Positions 17,171 through 25,600 of a stretch of 64,000 nucleotides of DNA are shown here, piece by piece. The position numbers and the translations under genes are program-made. The stretch spans positions 1-64,000 of the forward strand of contig CAISJI010000148.1 of assembly GCA_903885565.1 (NCBI GenBank). The letters run 5' to 3'. The stretch is from an uncultured Planctomycetaceae bacterium (lineage in GTDB: Bacteria > Planctomycetota > Planctomycetia > Pirellulales > UBA1268). The stretch's first letter is position 1, and each line of letters begins with the position of its first letter. The notes beneath the pieces were generated by a model, which worked only from the letters and a program-made list of their open reading frames with translations, made no database searches and was not told where the DNA came from.

Positions 17171-19778
17171 GGAAGGCAAAGAATTCGGTTTGTCCCCCCT
17201 GCCCGAAGCCATAGGAATGCAGTCCGGCCCCCAGCAGGAAATTGACGCCATACCACGACATCCCGATCACCGCCGCGCCCAGCACGCTTCCCGCCGCCAG
17301 ACCGAAATTGCCGATCCAGCCCGCATATCGTCCATGGAGCACCACGAGATAGGCCAGCAGCGAGACCAACGCCCACACTTCCTTTGGATCCCACCCCCAG
17401 AAACGGCCCCAGGAGACGTCGGCCCACAGCCCCCCCAGGATCGTGCCGGCAGCCAACAGGAGCACCGCCACCTGCATTGCCTTGTAGATGAATCCCGCCA
17501 GTTCGGCGCACGCTGCCGGGGGACGTTTGCCACCGCCTGCTGTCGGCCGGTACGAGCCGAGCAGGTAGTGCCCCAGGGATAACAGGCCCAGCCCCCACGC
17601 CAGTGCCCCGGCGGCATAGCTGGAGACGATTGTCAGGACATGGATGGTGAGCCAGAAGTTGTCCCGCAACACCGGCTGTAGCGGACTAAACTGCTTGCCT
17701 GGAATCGGAAAAAACCAGGCGATGAATGTGCCGGCGAAGGCCACCGCCGTGACGACCAGGCCAAACGACTTGCGGGAGTAAACCTCCGGGAGCATCTCCT
17801 GGAGATGGCCGTTTCGCCACGACAGCGGTACCGCAGCCACAGCCGTCAGCAGTGTCAGGAGGACTCGCGGCAGATACCAAACCGTCGGTAGCAGCATCGA
17901 CAGGCCCACCAGCCAGACCACGAGGTTGTTGAGGTTGGGGAGGGACCGGTCGATATCGGTCTGCGGGAGCAGGTTGACGATCGTGCGACCACCGGCGGCG
18001 TAGGGGGCGATCGTCAGCACCCAGAGCACAAGCGCTGCCACGGCCACCCGAGGCAGAAGCAGCCCCCACTGCACGAGATTCCAGCCGGTCGATCCGCCCA
18101 GCAGGCCCTGCTGCCGCTGGTCCAGGGCAACAGCCTCGCCGGGCACCAGGTTTCCCAGCGGCTCCGGCAGCGCCGTCAGCCGCCAGGCATCCCCCAGCCC
18201 GCGGGCGCAGGCCGGAGCGAGCAGAAAACAGAGCCCCAACAGCGAGAGGAAAAACGGCACGTAGATCACCGTTTCGTACATGTTGGTCACGGGAGCCCAG
18301 CCGGTGATCGCCACGCGCGAGCCGAATGCTGCTGCCGTCCAGAGGAGTTCGAAAGCCAACAGGCCGGTGCCCAGCCAGAACATCACCCCGCGGGCCCGGC
18401 TGACGGCCAGAGCGAAGGCGCCGAGTGCCAGCAGGCTGGCAACCCACGACAGCCGGAACGGATCGCTCTGGTTGTAGACAACCTCCCGCCGCGTGCTGCC
18501 TGCCGCGGGGTAGGTGGTGTGGCGCAGCAGATCGGCGTCGGCCCGTCCTACCGGCAGGTTTTGGCGCAGGGGATCGATGGCATCCCCCAAGGCCCTGAGG
18601 CGGGTCGCCAGATTTTCAGATGCCGCCCGGGCATCGGCCGGACGGGCCTGATCGCTGGGCGCCGCGGTCACCACCGCCGCCAGAGCGGCGAAGGCGCTGC
18701 GCACCGCCGTCACGCGGTCTGCTGGATAGCCCGGCAGCAGCGCTTCGGGGGCATCCAGCAGCGTCGACAAGCTCAGCCATGGCGCCATGTCTTCCTGGGC
18801 AGTGCGTTCGGTCTCCAGAGCCTCGGCATGGAGGGCAGGCACCACCAGCAGACCGCCGCCGTTGTCGTACAGCGATTCCCCCAGCACATCCAGCCAATCG
18901 GTGAACAGGCGCAGTGAACGCTGCACGTCGGCGGCGGGGGTGCCAATCGCCGTCCGTAGGTCGGCGAAGGCCTGTTGCACTCCCTCCACTCGCGAGACCG
19001 CATCGGAGGTGGGGAAGCGGGAAGACTGGCCGAGCGATTCCGCCAGCGACAACAAGGCAGCATCGAGTTTCCCCAGCGATTCCTCGGGCACGCTCCCTCC
19101 GTCAGCCAGGCGGGTGCGCAATGGCTTCCACGCCGCCGCCACCTGTTCGAAGCTCCGCAGGAATTTTGTCCGCCCGACGCTGTCGGCCGCCGCCCGGAAT
19201 GAAAGCTGCCGCCAGGTGACGTAGGCCTGCCAGAGTTGCTCCACCTTGGCATCGACCCCCTCGGCGCGAAAAGGGCTTCCGGTGGCCATCGATTCCCGCC
19301 GGCTCTGATCGAGGGCCAGCAGGCGGCGGCGCAGCGGTTCGCTCTCGGCAACATCGGCGGGAGAAGCATATTTCAGACGGCGTTTCCCTCCGGGATCTGT
19401 CGCGAATATCGGTAGTTCCAACAGTGCCCGCAGCTCTTCATGTTCGGCGATCAGAAAGGGGATCTCCTCCCAGGCTTGTGGCCGCACCAGCCAGTCGAGC
19501 AGCAGTTCATCGGCCTCCCACTTCACCAGCGCTCCCGCCGGTCCCGTCGCCAGACGGGGCGACTGCGTGTTGCAGATCGCCTCGCTATGCCGGCGGGCAA
19601 AGGTGTCCAGCGGCATGATCCGCCCATCCTCAAGCACTGGGATCTCCCGCCAGGCGGCCAAGCCGCTGGAGAGTCCGGGGACTGGGGCATCGGCTGTTGC
19701 CAACTGGGCCCACAGGCCCGCCAGTATCAGGCACAGGGCGGTCCTCTCGAGCCAGCGGTGTGTGGTGGGCATCATCAT
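17103..19778 (-). CDS. ccsA: Cytochrome c biogenesis protein CcsA (ResC) with large N-terminal domain
   Basis: System II cytochrome c synthesis: CcsA with ResB exports haem and ligates it to apocytochrome c. The C-terminal 250 residues hold the tryptophan-rich haem-handling motif GRFWGWDPKEVWALVSLLAY and the surrounding helices. The first 450 residues after a signal-like segment are an extracytoplasmic helical domain (begins IPVLEDGRIMPLDTFAR) that standard CcsA lacks. This layout is known from Bacteroidetes and planctomycetes. The start overlaps the resB stop by 4 bases, so the two are coupled. Confidence 0.93.
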   Translation of the reverse strand: MMMPTTHRWLERTALCLILAGLWAQLATADAPVPGLSSGLAAWREIPVLEDGRIMPLDTFARRHSEAICNTQSPRLATGPAGALVKWEADELLLDWLVRPQAWEEIPFLIAEHEELRALLELPIFATDPGGKRRLKYASPADVAESEPLRRRLLALDQSRRESMATGSPFRAEGVDAKVEQLWQAYVTWRQLSFRAAADSVGRTKFLRSFEQVAAAWKPLRTRLADGGSVPEESLGKLDAALLSLAESLGQSSRFPTSDAVSRVEGVQQAFADLRTAIGTPAADVQRSLRLFTDWLDVLGESLYDNGGGLLVVPALHAEALETERTAQEDMAPWLSLSTLLDAPEALLPGYPADRVTAVRSAFAALAAVVTAAPSDQARPADARAASENLATRLRALGDAIDPLRQNLPVGRADADLLRHTTYPAAGSTRREVVYNQSDPFRLSWVASLLALGAFALAVSRARGVMFWLGTGLLAFELLWTAAAFGSRVAITGWAPVTNMYETVIYVPFFLSLLGLCFLLAPACARGLGDAWRLTALPEPLGNLVPGEAVALDQRQQGLLGGSTGWNLVQWGLLLPRVAVAALVLWVLTIAPYAAGGRTIVNLLPQTDIDRSLPNLNNLVVWLVGLSMLLPTVWYLPRVLLTLLTAVAAVPLSWRNGHLQEMLPEVYSRKSFGLVVTAVAFAGTFIAWFFPIPGKQFSPLQPVLRDNFWLTIHVLTIVSSYAAGALAWGLGLLSLGHYLLGSYRPTAGGGKRPPAACAELAGFIYKAMQVAVLLLAAGTILGGLWADVSWGRFWGWDPKEVWALVSLLAYLVVLHGRYAGWIGNFGLAAGSVLGAAVIGMSWYGVNFLLGAGLHSYGFGQGGQTEFFAFLIANVVLLAAAGWRLKRETTGA

Positions 19779-22009
19779 CCATCTCCAATGCGTGCTGTGG
19801 GCGGAACCCTGCGTGCGGTCCGGACTCCTGAGCCGGTGTCAGGAATCGGTTGCGACTCACCCGAACGGGCGCTGGTGCCGCGTGAACCGAAGAAATAGGC
19901 CCGCATGTAGAACATCGTGAAGATGCCCGCCACGATCAGGCCGCTGCCAGCATATTTGACGCCTCGTCCCGGATCATAGTTGACCGTAAGCACAGAGGCC
20001 TCCAGCTTTTCCGGGCGAGGCGACAGATTTTTTGTGAAGCGCTCGTAGAGGTCGTCTCCAGGCACCCACGGTCCCATGAAGCTCTCCTGAAAGAGGCGGT
20101 AGGAACGGCCTGTGGCCGGGTCGGAGAAATCGACCGGCGCGTTCATCGTGATGGTCACCGGCTGGCCCACCAGCGGCTTCCCCTGCGGCGAGAGGAATTC
20201 CACCACACTCGAGAAGTGGGAGGCCTGGCTGGTGCCCGGATCGAGCCGCCGCTCAAAATTGTCGAGCTTCACATCAAACCCGATATCGATCGTATCGGGG
20301 GAGAGTGTCGCCGTGACAGTGCGGGATGTGCCTGCCACGGTGCGCTCCTCGGTGGGGCCCGGAGTTTCCTCGATCGGCTGCACTGGCATGCCAGCCAGCC
20401 AGAATTCCTCCGCCCGGCCATCGACAGTGAGTCGCACTCGGGCGGCGCGCCGTTTCGCCGAGGGGGGCTTGTTCTTGTCGAAGGGGAGCGGCAGCGTCGC
20501 CACCTCGAGCTTTTCGGCGGGCAGGAAGCGCTCAACCCGCAATTCCAACTGGGCTTTGGGCATCGCGAAGGCGGGTACCGGCGTGCCATCGGCAGGCAGA
20601 AGGCCGCTGGTGCCGACGGGGGCCTGCCAGCGCCGATAGAGCAGACGCTGCCCTGCCGCCGCGGGGTCGGCGCCACTGCCCGGTGCCTGCACGATGTCGA
20701 TCCGGCTGCGGGCCTTGCCCTGCATCCGCTCGGCAGCATCGGCCGCGGCATGCTCGATCCAGAGCGTGCCGTACACCCCCGCCCGAGGTGCGTGGATCGT
20801 CACTTCGGGGAGATCTGCCAACACCACCATCTCTTCGTCGCGCCCCTGGTCGCCGCGTCTCACCTGCAATCGCACCGCCGAGAGTTGGGATTGAAAATCG
20901 GTCACCTCAATGAAGAGATCGGTTCCCTCGATCACGCTGCGCGGCTTGTCGAGGAGATCATCGATCAGGAATCGATGGGGGCGGCCGTCGGCGACGAGCA
21001 CGAGTTGGCCCTTCTGGCCGTAGCCGAGGGCGGGATCGGGAATGCCTGCCAGAAATGCCTCAGCCTCTGGCGGAGAGGCGATCTTCCAAAACACCACACT
21101 GCCCCCCCCGACACTGGAGCGATGCCGTTGCGCTGCGCTGCGGAGCGGATCGGGTTGCCAGGCCAGTTCCACCGGCATCCACATCCCGCCCGGTCTGGCC
21201 TCATCAGCGCCGCCGGGTGCAAATGTGTCGCTGCCAATGCGCAGGCTCACGCTGGGGGCCAGGGCTGTGGTGGAATCGGCATAGAAGTCGAGCACCTCCA
21301 GCCGGACACCATCTTCGTCGTGGAGCACTCCGGCGTCGCGACGCACCAAGCCCCAGGGGAACCAGGGGCGGTGTACCGGCGACGCTCCCCGCGGCTGCGG
21401 CGGGGGAGACTGTGTGCGGGACGCGGTCTGGACCGGTCCATATTCATTCCAGGAAAACGGCCCCGACCGAAACTCGATCGGCCCGATCACAGACTCCTGC
21501 CGCTGGCTGCCGGCAGGGGACGATCCCCGGGGGCGGATGCGAAGGGTGAAGTGGCTTGAGTCTTCGTAGGCTTTGCTCCCCCGGCTCCCTTCCAGCAGCG
21601 GAATCTGGGCGTCGACTCCTCCCCGCTGTGAGAGCAGGCAGCCGGCCAAGAGCACCAGCAGGCCGATATGGGTGATGACAAAGCCGGTTTGGTGGCGTTT
21701 CCATGGGTAGCGGATGGCCGCTGCGCAGAAGATGCTCACCCCCAACAGGGCATTGAGGAGGGTGAACCACCAGGTGTTCCAGACGCCGAATTTCACCGCT
21801 TCGGTGCCGAAAGCGCTCTCCACGAACGTTCCCAATCCGAGCACGATGGCCAGCAGCGCGATCAACACCACCGCAAACTGCAGCGAGGCGAAAAATTCGT
21901 AGGCGGTCAGAATCATCCGCACCGGGAGGGGCTGGTCGGATGTGGCAAGCCGGCGTGCTGGCATGGATGTTTCAGGAGGACGGCGAGGGAGCACCAGAAA
22001 CGGTGACAT
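19775..22009 (-). CDS. resB: ResB-like cytochrome c biogenesis protein
   Basis: Partner of CcsA in System II. N-terminal helices are typical of ResB (ILTAYEFFASLQFAVVLIALLAIVLGLGTFVE, given here in part as ASLQFAVVLIALLAIVLGL), then two more helices by residue 150 (of the form ITHIGLLVLLAGCLLSQRGG). A periplasmic domain of about 500 residues follows, with a last helix near the C-terminus (AGSGLIVAGIFTMFYMRAYF). The frame is open to 22141, but residues before the Met at 22009 are Arg/Ser-rich and not family-like; Met 21964 is another candidate. No clear Shine-Dalgarno decides the start. The stop overlaps ccsA by 4 bases. Confidence 0.9.
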   Translation of the reverse strand: MSPFLVLPRRPPETSMPARRLATSDQPLPVRMILTAYEFFASLQFAVVLIALLAIVLGLGTFVESAFGTEAVKFGVWNTWWFTLLNALLGVSIFCAAAIRYPWKRHQTGFVITHIGLLVLLAGCLLSQRGGVDAQIPLLEGSRGSKAYEDSSHFTLRIRPRGSSPAGSQRQESVIGPIEFRSGPFSWNEYGPVQTASRTQSPPPQPRGASPVHRPWFPWGLVRRDAGVLHDEDGVRLEVLDFYADSTTALAPSVSLRIGSDTFAPGGADEARPGGMWMPVELAWQPDPLRSAAQRHRSSVGGGSVVFWKIASPPEAEAFLAGIPDPALGYGQKGQLVLVADGRPHRFLIDDLLDKPRSVIEGTDLFIEVTDFQSQLSAVRLQVRRGDQGRDEEMVVLADLPEVTIHAPRAGVYGTLWIEHAAADAAERMQGKARSRIDIVQAPGSGADPAAAGQRLLYRRWQAPVGTSGLLPADGTPVPAFAMPKAQLELRVERFLPAEKLEVATLPLPFDKNKPPSAKRRAARVRLTVDGRAEEFWLAGMPVQPIEETPGPTEERTVAGTSRTVTATLSPDTIDIGFDVKLDNFERRLDPGTSQASHFSSVVEFLSPQGKPLVGQPVTITMNAPVDFSDPATGRSYRLFQESFMGPWVPGDDLYERFTKNLSPRPEKLEASVLTVNYDPGRGVKYAGSGLIVAGIFTMFYMRAYFFGSRGTSARSGESQPIPDTGSGVRTARRVPPTARIGDG

Positions 22010-22168
22010 GCGAGAGGACGGCCGCCCGCTACGGGAATTATAGTGCCGGCGACGCAGGCGCGGAGAGTGCGAGGCTGGAGACGCCTCGGCGCACCGGTCA
22101 GGGCAGCCATTTTTGGCGGCTGAGGGCTCCCGCTGGGGCATCCCGTTGGGACGCTGTATGGTCGCAGC

Positions 22169-23389
22169 CTACCGCCGCCACCCGAACGCTTCAGCCATGG
22201 CGTTGAGAAGAGGGTTGGAGAGCGTCGTGCTCTCCGGGCTGCCGATGGTGCGCACCAGATCGTAGGCGATAAAGCCGCCAAAGAGCATGAGCAGTGAGCA
22301 GCAGATCAGCCCGCAGAGTTGCCAGACGCTGAACGACATGTCGTCCAGCCCTGAAAGAGGGAATTGGAGGGCTTCGGAGGATGCGCTGACCCCCACGACG
22401 CTTTCCTCTGAAAAGCTCGATCCCTGGCCCCCGGCGGCCTGCCCAAAAAAGCTGGAATCACCCGCCTCCGATTCGGAGGCGATCACCACCGAGGCGCTCT
22501 CATCGTCGCCGGGGGAGCCGCCCAATTCAAAGGCGTCCCCCTCGGTGCCCGCTCCCTTGCCGGCGTCGCCGAGGTCGAGTCCCGAGCCGAGCCCACCGCT
22601 CCCCTCGAGCGACACGCCCGACAGGCCCAAGCCAGCGCCTGAGAGCCCGCCCCCAGGGCCTGAGAGGCCGGAGAGTCCTCCGATTGCCGAACTTCCCGCC
22701 CCCTTGGCGGCTTTGCCCGGCCCGGAGCCGCCGAGTCCGGAAAGAGCGCCGGCGAGGCCCGAAGGAGGGCCGCCGATACCGGAGAGATTGATGTCCAGCT
22801 TGCCCGAATCGGCCGTTCCGGAAACCGCCGATGGCGCCGCCAGATCACCCCCCAGAGATGGTGAAGATGCGCCGATAATCGATTCCAGCGCCAGGTCTTC
22901 GCTCTCAGCTTCATCACCCAACGCATGCTCGTTGAGCATGATGTCGGCACCGGAGAGGTGACCGGGGCCAGACAGCGACAGTCCGGAAATATCCTGCTTG
23001 CCACTTCCCGCCCCACCGGTGCCCTTGCCGGTTCCCGATGGAGAGGCTGGCTGCGGTCCTGATCCGCCGAAAATCGAATCCTCGCCGGTGTCGTCGTCGT
23101 CAAACACCAGTTGCATGTCGTCGGCGTCGAGTGCCGGTGTGCCCGGCGTCAGTGCGGGAGCCGATCCAGCCACCGCCAGTTCAGGCAGATCAAGATCGAG
23201 GTCGCCCGACGCGGAAGCCTCTTCCCCGAGGGTTCGCATCACCCTCTCGATCTCATCGACCTTAAACTTTGTCGTGGAACCGTCCCGGGTGGGGAAGAGT
23301 TTTTTCCGGTCGACGAGTTGGTGCACCTCGTCGATGCTCAGCCCCAGCTGGCGGGCTGCTTCTTCCAACGACATGAACTTGCCGGCCAT
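22169..23389 (-). CDS. Membrane-anchored helix-turn-helix protein with Gly/Ser-rich linker
   Basis: A 406-residue protein with AGAGG 5 bases upstream of its ATG. Residues 1-55 form a MerR/excisionase-type winged HTH (LEEAARQLGLSIDEVHQLVDRKKLFPTRDGSTTKFKVDEI, seen as LGLSIDEVHQLVDRKKLFP). A long acidic then Gly/Ser/Leu-rich low-complexity region follows (about 60-345), with repeats of the kind GLSGPGG and GLSGAGLGLSG. One hydrophobic helix lies at about 356-380 (LCGLICCSLLMLFGGFIAY), with a short tail. The HTH should be cytoplasmic and tethered to the membrane. Its target is unknown. Such proteins recur in planctomycetes, but I know of no function. Confidence 0.8.
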   Translation of the reverse strand: MAGKFMSLEEAARQLGLSIDEVHQLVDRKKLFPTRDGSTTKFKVDEIERVMRTLGEEASASGDLDLDLPELAVAGSAPALTPGTPALDADDMQLVFDDDDTGEDSIFGGSGPQPASPSGTGKGTGGAGSGKQDISGLSLSGPGHLSGADIMLNEHALGDEAESEDLALESIIGASSPSLGGDLAAPSAVSGTADSGKLDINLSGIGGPPSGLAGALSGLGGSGPGKAAKGAGSSAIGGLSGLSGPGGGLSGAGLGLSGVSLEGSGGLGSGLDLGDAGKGAGTEGDAFELGGSPGDDESASVVIASESEAGDSSFFGQAAGGQGSSFSEESVVGVSASSEALQFPLSGLDDMSFSVWQLCGLICCSLLMLFGGFIAYDLVRTIGSPESTTLSNPLLNAMAEAFGWRR

Positions 23390-23505
23390 GGCGGCCTCTG
23401 CGAAGAGGGAGTAGGAGACACATAGAATGCTTTCGACGCACTGCCTCTCCGATTCTACGTTCTCCCGTCGCCACTCGCGCGTCCGGTATGGTCGGTACAG
23501 CCTGC

Positions 23506-23979
23506 CTACGGACGATTTTGCCCAGATGGTGCAGATTCCGGCGAAGTTTCCAGCATGCGGCGCAGAGCGGCTGGCTTGGGGTCTTGGGCATTGAAGTCGC
23601 CCACCATCAGGTCCCAGGTGATATTCCGGGCGCTTTTGAGCGTCAGCGTGCCCTGGGCACCATCCACATGGTAGACCGCGGCATTCTTCAACTGGGGATC
23701 GACCACCAGCAGCAGAAGGCGGCTCTCATCGAGCGGGGTCGAGGAAATCCAGAGCCCCTGGGTCGCCGGAACGTCCCCGCCGGAGGACAGAGGTGGGCGG
23801 CCGGGCCGTTGGGCCCAGAGCAGCGGGCCACCGCAGGCCAGCACCGCGACCAGCGCAGCGCAGGCGACCGTCGACCCTGAAAACCCCTGGCTTTTCCGCC
23901 GGCCGACCGAGCGAGCTGTCTTCAATCGAAACAGGTGCATGGAGGACTTTTTCGATGGACAGTTAGGTGCCACAGGCAT
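23506..23979 (-). CDS. Small exported protein with N-terminal KKSS segment, hypothetical
   Basis: ATG 23979 has AGGAGG 6 bases upstream, giving 157 residues; ATG 23940 (MHLFRL) is an alternative. The N-terminus (PNCPSKKSSMHLFRL, then RKSQGF) is coded by the dispersed element described separately. A hydrophobic segment of about 18 residues (ACAALVAVLACGGPLLWA) then acts as signal or anchor. The rest is a compact domain with WISSTPLDESRLLLLVVDPQLKNAAVYHV that I do not recognise. It is divergent from the ExbB-like operon across 319 bases. Confidence 0.65.
   Translation of the reverse strand: MPVAPNCPSKKSSMHLFRLKTARSVGRRKSQGFSGSTVACAALVAVLACGGPLLWAQRPGRPPLSSGGDVPATQGLWISSTPLDESRLLLLVVDPQLKNAAVYHVDGAQGTLTLKSARNITWDLMVGDFNAQDPKPAALRRMLETSPESAPSGQNRP
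23876..23964 (-). repeat. KKSS-type dispersed element inside a coding sequence
   Basis: The minus strand shares 21 identical bases (23953-23933) with 39937-39957, and similarity continues for about 85 bases, ending in GAAAAGCCAGGGGTTTTC. It encodes PNCPSKKSSMHL and KSQGF in the same frame as the 39.9 kb copy. Confidence 0.75.
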
Positions 23980-24298
23980 GAGGAGCCTCCTGATGCGATA
24001 CCGGGGTTTCCCCAAGGGTGGTCGAGCGACCGGAGAGGATGGGGTCTGCGGGGGGTGAAAATAGGCCTGCAGGCGTGGATGGGCAATCCCGAAACAGGCA
24101 GTCTGGGCGCGCCGCCGCGCCTGCCTCCCAGCCTGCCAGGGCAGCCCAGCCTGCCGAGTGTTCGCCGCGCGGCTGCCATTTCGGTCTGCCGGATGTTTCG
24201 GTTCAATCGGTTGGGCAGACCTTACCGATGGAAGGGGAGTTCCTTTCTGCCGGGAGTGCCAGGAACGCATCGAACCAGTTGGCTTCGGAGGTGTGCGG
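23980..24298. other. Divergent leader region upstream of the ExbB-like operon
   Basis: No gene is supported. An in-frame ATG at 24158 would extend the ExbB-like protein by 47 Cys/Arg-rich residues (CRECQERIEP), which do not look like family sequence. No clear promoter was found by eye. Confidence 0.4.
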
Positions 24299-25600
24299 GT
24301 GTCGTACTTCAAAGCGTTTTCGAGGACCCTGTTCCGTTCGCCGCTGCTCTGGGGCACGGCGGTTGCTTTCTGCTTCTTCGCGCTGGTTCAGGCGCGAGTT
24401 ATCACCAACCCCACCGTCCTCCGTTATCTCGTTGGCCACTGGGTCGAGTACGTCGAAACGTGGATGTTCGGCATCGGGCTCTCGGCGCTGTTTCTGAAGT
24501 GGCGCGAAGTCGTGCGGCAGAAAGCGGTTGTCAACGAGGAACTGCTCGCCCCCATTCCGCAGGGGGGCCAGGAGCCGGCTGACGCGGGGCTGTTGTTGGA
24601 GAGCCTTGGCGAATCTGAAGAAACCGACGACTACCTTCCCCGCCGCCTGCGGGAATCGCTCGATCTGGTGAAGCGCACCGGAACGGCCGACGGCTTGGAA
24701 GATCACCTCAAATATCTCTCCGATCTGGACGCATCCCGGGCCGCCCAGAGCTACGGCCTGATGCGGTTTGTCATCTGGGCCATCCCGATCATGGGCTTTC
24801 TCGGCACCGTGATCGGCATCACCGAGGCCATCGCCGGACTCTCACCGACGCAACTGGAAAACATTACCGGCGTGGTGGCGGGGCTGGGCGTGGCCTTCGA
24901 TACCACGGCCACCGCCCTGGCGCTGGCGATGGTGCTCATGTTTCTGCAGTACACAATCGACCGCGCCGAGCAGGCGCTCCTCACGGCTGTCGATCACTCC
25001 GCCTGGACGGCGCTGGCTGGACGGTTTCAGTCGGTTGAAGGTGGCGACGGTACCGCCCTGGCGATTGCCCGGCTCAGTGAGGCTGTCACGCGCAGTTCGG
25101 CCCGGCTCATCGACGCTCAGGAGCAGTCGTGGCGATCCCTTGAGCAAGCAGCCTCGGGAAATATCGAATCCGCCTTTGCCCACAGTGGCTCCTCGCTGCA
25201 GGCAGCGCTGGAGGGCTCGCTCGATGCCACGCTGGCCCGGTGGACCGATTCGCTGACGCAGGCGCACGACCATCTGACGAGCCAGCGGGAGGATCGCTGG
25301 GCGCGGGCTGCCGATGCTCTCACCAGCGCCATGCAGGGTTTTGAAAGACACCAGCGGACCTTGGCGGGGCAGACCGAGATGTTGTCGAAGGTTGTCGATG
25401 CCACCCGCGATGTCGCCACGCTCGAGCGGACGCTCGAGGCGAACCTGAGCACGCTGACAGCCACTGCCCGCTTTGATGAGACGCTTGCGACCTTGGCCGC
25501 CGCCATCCAACTGCTTGCCGCCCGCACCGCCGATGCGGCCACAGAGCCGCGCCGCGTGGAACTTCAAGGCAGTAGTCGCCTCGTCGGAAAGGCAGCATGA
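24299..25600 (+). CDS. MotA/TolQ/ExbB-like proton channel protein
   Basis: GTG 24299 is chosen because GGAGG lies 7 bases upstream; the product is 433 residues. Two N-terminal helices (about 12-32 and 50-68) precede a cytoplasmic segment. The characteristic pair follows: FVIWAIPIMGFLGTVIGITEAIAGL (about 157-182, quoted as IPIMGFLGTVIGITEAI) and VVAGLGVAFDTTATALALAM (about 195-220), the conserved TolQ/ExbB core that lines the proton path. A C-terminal helical tail of about 190 residues, far longer than in ExbB, probably forms a coiled rod in the cytoplasm. The next gene overlaps its stop by 4 bases. With the two downstream proteins it should form a proton-driven complex of unknown output. Confidence 0.88.
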   Translation: MSYFKAFSRTLFRSPLLWGTAVAFCFFALVQARVITNPTVLRYLVGHWVEYVETWMFGIGLSALFLKWREVVRQKAVVNEELLAPIPQGGQEPADAGLLLESLGESEETDDYLPRRLRESLDLVKRTGTADGLEDHLKYLSDLDASRAAQSYGLMRFVIWAIPIMGFLGTVIGITEAIAGLSPTQLENITGVVAGLGVAFDTTATALALAMVLMFLQYTIDRAEQALLTAVDHSAWTALAGRFQSVEGGDGTALAIARLSEAVTRSSARLIDAQEQSWRSLEQAASGNIESAFAHSGSSLQAALEGSLDATLARWTDSLTQAHDHLTSQREDRWARAADALTSAMQGFERHQRTLAGQTEMLSKVVDATRDVATLERTLEANLSTLTATARFDETLATLAAAIQLLAARTADAATEPRRVELQGSSRLVGKAA

